NCBI GenBank assembly: GCA_028711355.1
Contig: JAQTSL010000129.1
Coordinates: forward strand, 1-9,416
Origin: Rhodoferax sp.
GTDB lineage: Bacteria > Pseudomonadota > Gammaproteobacteria > Burkholderiales > Burkholderiaceae_C
DNA length: 9,416 nucleotides
Reading direction: 5' to 3'
The notes below the pieces were generated by a model, which was given only the letters and a program-made list of their open reading frames with translations, ran no database searches and was not told the DNA's origin. A program made the translations under genes and the position numbers. Below, in pieces: positions 5,457-9,416 of this stretch (position 1 is its first letter; every line of letters starts with the position of its first letter).

Positions 5457-6788
5457 ATGAACTTCTACAACGCCAAAATCGCTGATCTCAAGGCACAAGG
5501 CATTCATTCGATCCTGACGCAGTTTTGTGATTTGCACGGTGTGGCCAAAGGCAAGTTGGTGCCGCTGGACAACTTGCAGGAGTGGGTGGAGCAAGGTGCC
5601 GGCTTTGCCGGCCCCAGCATTTGGGGCACCGGGCTGGGGCGCTTTGGTGCGCGCAGCGAATATTACGCGCGGGTGCAAGTTGACAGCCTACAGCCGCTGC
5701 CGTTTATGCCAGGGGTAGCGCACGCGGTGTGCGACGGCTACGCCGGTGGGCAGCCTCTCCAAACCTGTTCGCGCCAGTTGCTCAAGCATCAAATTCAGCG
5801 CATTGAACAGCGTGGCTGGAAGTTGTGGGTGGGTGTCGAGCCCGAATTTTTCTTGTTGCGACAAGACGTGCAAGGCCACTGGGCGGTGGCCGATGCGCAA
5901 GACCGCCTGGACAAACCGTCGTATGACCTGCGCGCGATCCACCGCAACTTTGCTATTCTGGACGATCTGCGCCAAGCGCTGACTGGGCTGGGCTTTGAGC
6001 TGCAACAGATCGACCACGAAGACGCGAATGGCCAGTATGAAATCAACTACCGTTTTGACCATGCGCTGGCCGCGGCGGACCGCTACCTGCTGTTCAAGCT
6101 GGTGGCACATGCTATTGCCGAAAAACACGGTTGTGTGTTCAGTGGCATGCCCAAGCCGTTGGCCCATGCGCCGGGCAGCGGCTTGCACTTTCACCTGAGT
6201 CTGACCGATGCGCAGGGGCGGGCTATCTTTACTGACAATGCCGATGTGCTGCAACTGAGCAGCCAGGGCTATGCGTTTGCGGCAGGCTTGTTAAACCACG
6301 CCGATGCCTTGGCCGCGCTGTGTGCGCCCACGGTGAACAGTTACAAGCGGCTGGCGGTGAGCCATAGTGCATCGGGTACCACCTGGGCGCCGGTGTGGAA
6401 GACGCTGGGCGACAACAATCGCACTTGTTTGGTACGCGCCGTGGCGGGGCGCCTGGAGTGGCGCCTGCCCGACCCGTCGTGCAATATTTACGTCGCGCTG
6501 GCTGCTACGCTGGCCGCCGGTCTGGACGGCATTGACCGTGCTCTGCCAGCGCCTGTAGCATGTAATGAAGACCTGTACCAGCGCTGTGCCCAAGGTCTAA
6601 CCATGCCACCACGGTTGCCGTCCAATCTACAGGCGGCGCTGCAAGCGCTGGCCGCGGACGCGGGCTTGGTCGACGTCGTGGGCGGTGCCTTTTGCGGGGA
6701 GTTTTTGGCGCTCAAGACGCAAGAATGGCAGGACTACAGCCAGTCGGTGAGCGACTGGGAGCTGCAGCGCTACGCTCAGGCGTTCTAA
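5457..6788 (+). CDS. Type III glutamine synthetase family protein (GlnT-like; possible gamma-glutamyl-amine ligase)
   Basis: ATP-dependent ligase of 443 residues, close to the roughly 435 of type III GlnT and gamma-glutamylmethylamide synthetases. N-terminal beta-grasp domain about 1-100, then the catalytic domain. Visible motifs are VEPEFF (127-132, metal-binding glutamates), DHEDANGQYEIN (186-197), the ATP-binding-region histidines in GLHFHLS (242-248), NSYKRL (294-299), NNRTCLVR (320-327) and RLEWRLPDPSCNIYVALAA (332-350). The region aligned with the GlnA adenylylation motif NLYDLP reads DLYQRC (372-377), so control by adenylylation is doubtful. An in-frame TAA at 5433-5435 confines the start to the ATG at 5457. 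Beside a PuuC-like dehydrogenase and a polyamine importer, it may gamma-glutamylate putrescine or another amine, standing in for PuuA. Plain glutamine synthesis is the alternative. Confidence 0.85.
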   Translation: MNFYNAKIADLKAQGIHSILTQFCDLHGVAKGKLVPLDNLQEWVEQGAGFAGPSIWGTGLGRFGARSEYYARVQVDSLQPLPFMPGVAHAVCDGYAGGQPLQTCSRQLLKHQIQRIEQRGWKLWVGVEPEFFLLRQDVQGHWAVADAQDRLDKPSYDLRAIHRNFAILDDLRQALTGLGFELQQIDHEDANGQYEINYRFDHALAAADRYLLFKLVAHAIAEKHGCVFSGMPKPLAHAPGSGLHFHLSLTDAQGRAIFTDNADVLQLSSQGYAFAAGLLNHADALAALCAPTVNSYKRLAVSHSASGTTWAPVWKTLGDNNRTCLVRAVAGRLEWRLPDPSCNIYVALAATLAAGLDGIDRALPAPVACNEDLYQRCAQGLTMPPRLPSNLQAALQALAADAGLVDVVGGAFCGEFLALKTQEWQDYSQSVSDWELQRYAQAF

Positions 6789-6926
6789 TTTTTGCATCGT
6801 GGAAAAGTCTTTTCATATTACAAAAGTTGGACGTGCGGAATTGATCGTGATTTCTTATGATAAAAAAGCAAATTTCGTATTGAAAAAATCAATTCGTAAC
6901 TTGTTGATTAAAAACAAATAAAAAAT

Positions 6927-6972
6927 TGTCTTGTATAAGACATAAGATTAAATTTGTGTCTTATACAAGACT
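6927..6972. promoter_or_regulatory. Paired palindromic operator-like sites upstream of aceA
   Basis: gtcttgtataagac (6928-6941) and gtcttatacaagac (6958-6971) are exact reverse complements of each other. Each is also a near-perfect dyad (GTCTT n4 AAGAC). Their centres are 30 bp apart, close to three helical turns, which suits two protein dimers on one face of the DNA. The first site contains TATAAG, which could be a -10 box, though I find no good -35 at normal spacing. The sites lie 78 bases before the aceA start in a very AT-rich stretch. A GntR-type or other dimeric repressor of acetate or fatty-acid metabolism is a guess. Confidence 0.65.
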
Positions 6973-7049
6973 TAGAATCAGTGTCAAGCCACCCGAGCAT
7001 CCTTTGGCCGTTCCAGGTGAACCTTTTTTAATCAACCAGGAGTTATTCC

Positions 7050-8369
7050 ATGCCTCAAGCCCTCACTGAACAACTCAGCCGTGAACAACAGATTGCCGCT
7101 CTCGAAAAAGATTGGGCCACCAACCCACGCTGGAAAGGTATCAAGCGCGGTTACAGCGCCGCCGACGTGGTGCGCCTGCGCGGCTCGTTCCCGATCGAGC
7201 ACACGCTGGCTCGCCGCGGTGCTGAAAAACTGTGGGATCTGCTGCATACCGAGTCTTATGTCAACTGCCTGGGCGCGTTGACTGGTGGCCAAGCCATGCA
7301 GCAAGTCAAGGCCGGTGTCAAAGCCATTTACCTGTCGGGCTGGCAAGTGGCCGCTGATGGCAACACCTCGTTGTCGATGTACCCCGACCAATCGCTGTAC
7401 GCAGTGGATTCGGTGCCGACCATGGTCGAGCGCATCAACAACTCGTTCCGCCGTGCCGACGAAATCCAGCACGCCAAGGGTATCGACGCCGGTGACAAGG
7501 GCTACACCGACATGTTCGCGCCCATCGTGGCTGACGCTGAAGCCGGTTTTGGTGGCGTGCTCAACGCGTTTGAGTTGATGAAAAACATGATCCGCGCCGG
7601 TGCCGCCGGCGTGCATTGGGAAGACCAGTTGGCCTCAGTCAAAAAATGCGGCCACATGGGTGGCAAGGTGCTGGTGCCCACCGCTGAAGCGATTCAAAAG
7701 CTGATTGCTGCCCGCATGGCAGCCGACGTGTGTGGCGTGCCCACGCTGGTGATTGCCCGTACCGATGCCGAAGCCGCTGACCTGTTGACCAGCGATTACG
7801 ATGCCAACGACCAGCCTTTCCTGACCGGTGAGCGCACTTCTGAAGGCTTCTACAAGTCGCGCAAGGGGCTGGATCAGGCCATCAGCCGTGCCGTGGCTTA
7901 TGCTGACTACGCTGATCTGGTGTGGTGCGAAACCGGCACCCCTGATGTGGAATTTGCCCGCAAATTTGCCGAGGCTGTGCGCGCCAAGCATCCCGGCAAG
8001 CTGATGGCTTACAACTGCAGCCCGTCGTTCAACTGGCGCAAAAATCTGGACGACGCCACGATTGCCAATTTTCAGAAAGAACTCGGTGCCATGGGTTACA
8101 AATACCAGTTCATCACGCTGGCGGGCATCCACTCGATGTGGTTTAACATGTTCGACCTGGCGCAAGACTACGTCAAGCGCGGCATGACCGCCTATGTTGA
8201 ACGCGTGCAAGACCCCGAATTCGCCGCGCGCGACCGCGGCTACACCTTTGTCTCGCACCAGCAAGAAGTGGGCACCGGCTATTTTGACGATGTCACCACC
8301 GCGATCCAGGGCGGCAAATCGAACGTGACCGCGCTGACTGGCTCCACCGAAGAAGCCCAGTTCCACTGA
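7050..8369 (+). CDS. aceA: Isocitrate lyase
   Basis: Splits isocitrate into glyoxylate and succinate, the first step of the glyoxylate bypass used on acetate and fatty acids. It has 439 residues (E. coli AceA 434). Hallmarks are SGWQV (96-100), the metal-binding region VADAEAGFGG (160-169), the catalytic signature KKCGHMGGKVLVP (198-210, nucleophile region Cys200), NCSPSFNW (322-329), TLAGIHS (356-362) and the C-terminal TGSTEEAQFH, close to the TGSTEE ending of enterobacterial AceA. The ATG at 7050 has AGGAG 7 bases upstream, a strong site. It appears monocistronic: a 261-base AT-rich promoter region with paired palindromes precedes it and an intrinsic terminator follows. Malate synthase is not in the window. 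The length and KKCGH signature argue against methylisocitrate lyase, which is shorter. Confidence 0.97.
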   Translation: MPQALTEQLSREQQIAALEKDWATNPRWKGIKRGYSAADVVRLRGSFPIEHTLARRGAEKLWDLLHTESYVNCLGALTGGQAMQQVKAGVKAIYLSGWQVAADGNTSLSMYPDQSLYAVDSVPTMVERINNSFRRADEIQHAKGIDAGDKGYTDMFAPIVADAEAGFGGVLNAFELMKNMIRAGAAGVHWEDQLASVKKCGHMGGKVLVPTAEAIQKLIAARMAADVCGVPTLVIARTDAEAADLLTSDYDANDQPFLTGERTSEGFYKSRKGLDQAISRAVAYADYADLVWCETGTPDVEFARKFAEAVRAKHPGKLMAYNCSPSFNWRKNLDDATIANFQKELGAMGYKYQFITLAGIHSMWFNMFDLAQDYVKRGMTAYVERVQDPEFAARDRGYTFVSHQQEVGTGYFDDVTTAIQGGKSNVTALTGSTEEAQFH

Positions 8370-8387
8370 TCAGGTCCCGGGCAGACC

Positions 8388-8426
8388 AAGGCTGGCGCAC
8401 CCGCAAGGGGGCTGCCGGCCTTTTTT
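8388..8426 (+). terminator. Intrinsic terminator of aceA
   Basis: A 9-bp stem pairs aaggctggc (8388-8396) with gccggcctt (8414-8422), with one G-T pair, and runs into TTTTTT at 8421-8426. The apical part can form a second small hairpin ccc-GCAA-ggg (8400-8409) with a GNRA tetraloop. It begins 18 bases after the aceA stop. Confidence 0.85.
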
Positions 8427-8850
8427 CATGACAACCGCCCCGTGAAACCGGAAGCGATTCAAAGTGGTGTGGCGTAGTCCGTTATGCCGCCAAAGTGTTC
8501 TCGCGCCATGCCATGGGGGCAAATACAGTGCGCGTAAATGGCCGCATCGACGCACGGCGCGGCGACTGGGTCAGGCGCATGCGGTTTTGGGGTGAAAGCA
8601 CGCGCGGGGATATGCCGTCGTACGCCAAAGCCCAAGGCGCACGCATTTCACCCCAAAGCCCGGTCACCTGACCAGTCACCCTGCCGTGTGTAGAGAGTTT
8701 TCATCAGCACACATCGCATTGAACCGCACCCATGAAACCAGTTGGAGACCGGGTAAGGTAAACTCCAAGGCTAGATCAACATCATCAAGAGCGAGAAAGG
8801 CAGTCTGGTTATGACACCGCGAACGGCAAGGTTTACATTCATCAACGAAT

Positions 8851-8898
8851 AAGGCCGTAGTCCGCTCGCCTTGTGCGTAAGCAGCTACCAAATTTATA
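8851..8898 (-). repeat. Dispersed repeat (copy 3, reverse orientation)
   Basis: On the minus strand this reads TATAAATTTGGTAGCTGC, then TTACGC, a degenerate GC-rich middle and GGCC-type end. It shares the AAATT...TAGCTGC...CGC order with the copies at 3849-3875 and 5396-5450. The match is imperfect and rests partly on my memory of the element in Comamonadaceae. It ends directly against the terminator-like hairpin ahead of thrS. Confidence 0.45.
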
Positions 8899-8900
8899 TT
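8871..8900 (+). promoter_or_regulatory. Possible thrS promoter inside the repeat
   Basis: TTGTGC (8871-8876, 3 of 6 to TTGACA) and TATATT (8895-8900, 5 of 6 to TATAAT) are spaced 18 bases. Transcription would begin near 8907, inside the following hairpin, so the thrS messenger would start with or within that structure. The weak -35 makes this a tentative call. Confidence 0.3.
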
Positions 8901-8929
8901 AAAAGCGCGGCACTTATCCGCGCTTTTTT
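8901..8929 (+). terminator. Strong intrinsic terminator-like hairpin just upstream of thrS
   Basis: A perfect 10-bp stem pairs aaaagcgcgg (8901-8910) with ccgcgctttt (8918-8927) around a 7-base loop, and the T-run reaches 8929. It has A-runs on its left side, so it could also work on the minus strand. No gene lies directly upstream on the + strand, so it either ends an unrecognised transcript from 8427-8900 or serves as a leader structure for thrS, which starts 33 bases later. Confidence 0.8.
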
Positions 8930-8962
8930 GCTTTCTCAGTCTCCTTTTATTCGGGATTTACC

Positions 8963-9416
8963 ATGGTTCAAATCACGCTCCCTGACGGTTCTCAACGCGA
9001 CTTTGCCACTGCCGTCACCGTGGCCGACGTTGCTGCGTCCATTGGCTCGGGCCTGGCCAAAGCAGCGCTGGCGGGCAAGGTCGATGGCAAGGTGGTCGAT
9101 ACCAGCTTTGTCATCGACAAGAACAGCACTGTCGCCATCGTTACTGCCAAGGATGCCGATGGGCTGGCAGTGATTCGGCACTCCACCGCGCACTTGTTGG
9201 CCTATGCGGTCAAGTCGCTGTTTCCTGATGCCCAGGTCACGATCGGCCCGGTCATCGAAAACGGCTTTTTCTACGACTTTTCTTACAAACGCCCGTTTAC
9301 TCTGGAAGATTTGGCCGCTATCGAGAAAAAAATGACGGCGCTGGCGGCGCTGGACGAACCGGTGCTGCGCCGGGTCTTGCCACGTGACGAAGCGGTGGCC
9401 TACTTCAAGGGCTTGG
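8963..9416 (+). CDS. thrS: Threonyl-tRNA synthetase, N-terminal part
   Basis: Partial: 151 codons are present before the window ends, out of about 640 in the family. The enzyme charges tRNA-Thr in the cytoplasm. Residues 1-62 are the TGS domain (MVQITLPDGSQRDF...VDTSFVIDKNSTVAIVTAKD). The editing domain follows, with the zinc/threonine-site pair HSTAH (His73, His77) and IGPVIENGFFYDF (94-106), which is strongly conserved in bacterial ThrRS. The ATG at 8963 has a weak CGGGA 6 bases upstream. In this bacterial group thrS usually leads the infC-rpmI-rplT-pheST cluster, so those genes are expected downstream; they are not visible here. The terminator-like hairpin 33 bases before the start leaves very little room for an independent promoter. 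Confidence 0.96.
   Translation, partial: MVQITLPDGSQRDFATAVTVADVAASIGSGLAKAALAGKVDGKVVDTSFVIDKNSTVAIVTAKDADGLAVIRHSTAHLLAYAVKSLFPDAQVTIGPVIENGFFYDFSYKRPFTLEDLAAIEKKMTALAALDEPVLRRVLPRDEAVAYFKGL

Larger units (their letters stand above)
8427..8900. other. Gene-poor region between aceA and thrS with a large nested inverted repeat
   Basis: No protein or RNA gene is recognised in these 474 bases. A plus-strand frame is open from 8432 to a stop at 8669-8671, but its translation matches nothing I know, and minus-strand frames over it are also open, as expected in GC-rich DNA. The main structure is a nested inverted repeat. Its inner 12-bp perfect arms (tttggggtgaaa) lie at 8586-8597 and 8646-8657. 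Its outer arms lie at 8565-8575 and 8667-8676, with one extra base. From about 8690 the sequence becomes less GC-rich and looks like degraded non-coding DNA. It ends in a third copy of the dispersed repeat. Confidence 0.5.

Noticed and set aside
8482..8679. Minus-strand 65-codon open frame in the aceA-thrS gap
   Set aside because: No recognisable motif; both strands are open here because of high GC, and it overlaps the nested inverted repeat. Kept only as part of the unexplained region.
8676..8891. Minus-strand 71-codon open frame before thrS
   Set aside because: No family resemblance and it runs into a dispersed repeat copy; I see no supporting evidence for a gene.
8427..8930. tRNA, tmRNA, RNase P RNA or 6S RNA in the aceA-thrS gap
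   Set aside because: I looked for T-arm, anticodon-arm and the conserved blocks of these RNAs on both strands and found none; one GGTTCAA-like string on the minus strand lacks a matching stem.
8871..9173. Plus-strand 100-codon open frame overlapping the thrS start
   Set aside because: It crosses the terminator hairpin and then reads thrS in the wrong frame; the thrS frame itself carries the TGS and editing-domain motifs.

Overview
The window looks like a Betaproteobacterium of the order Burkholderiales, most likely a Comamonadaceae member (Rhodoferax/Polaromonas type). The basis is high-GC coding sequence, family-level resemblance of the proteins, and several intergenic repeats that I remember as typical of that family. 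That memory was not checked against a database. Every gene I can support is on the + strand.

Bases 1-3574 hold a polyamine ABC importer: the C-terminal part of a PotF-like binding protein, a strong intrinsic terminator, the ATPase PotG, and the permeases PotH and PotI. A hairpin-forming intergenic repeat separates potH from potI. Bases 3575-3882 are a repeat-rich spacer with a 17-bp-arm palindrome built on GGGGTCAGA, a Pseudomonas-style REP-like hairpin and half of another dispersed repeat.

Bases 3883-6788 encode a PuuC-like aldehyde dehydrogenase and a type III (GlnT-like) glutamine synthetase family protein. Together with the importer they suggest uptake of putrescine or a related amine and catabolism through gamma-glutamylated intermediates. 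The synthetase's true substrate is not decided by the sequence.

Bases 6789-7049 are strikingly AT-rich and carry two mirror-image 14-bp palindromic sites spaced 30 bp centre to centre. They are a probable operator pair upstream of aceA (isocitrate lyase, 7050-8369), which ends at a good terminator. Bases 8427-8900 hold no recognisable gene but do hold a large nested inverted repeat and a third copy of the dispersed repeat. A second strong terminator-like hairpin (8901-8929) sits only 33 bases before thrS, whose first 151 codons close the window.

I see no complete mobile element, CRISPR array, rRNA or tRNA. The most unusual content is the density of different small palindromic repeats at gene borders. 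Some of them seem to supply, or sit against, expression signals of the neighbouring genes.
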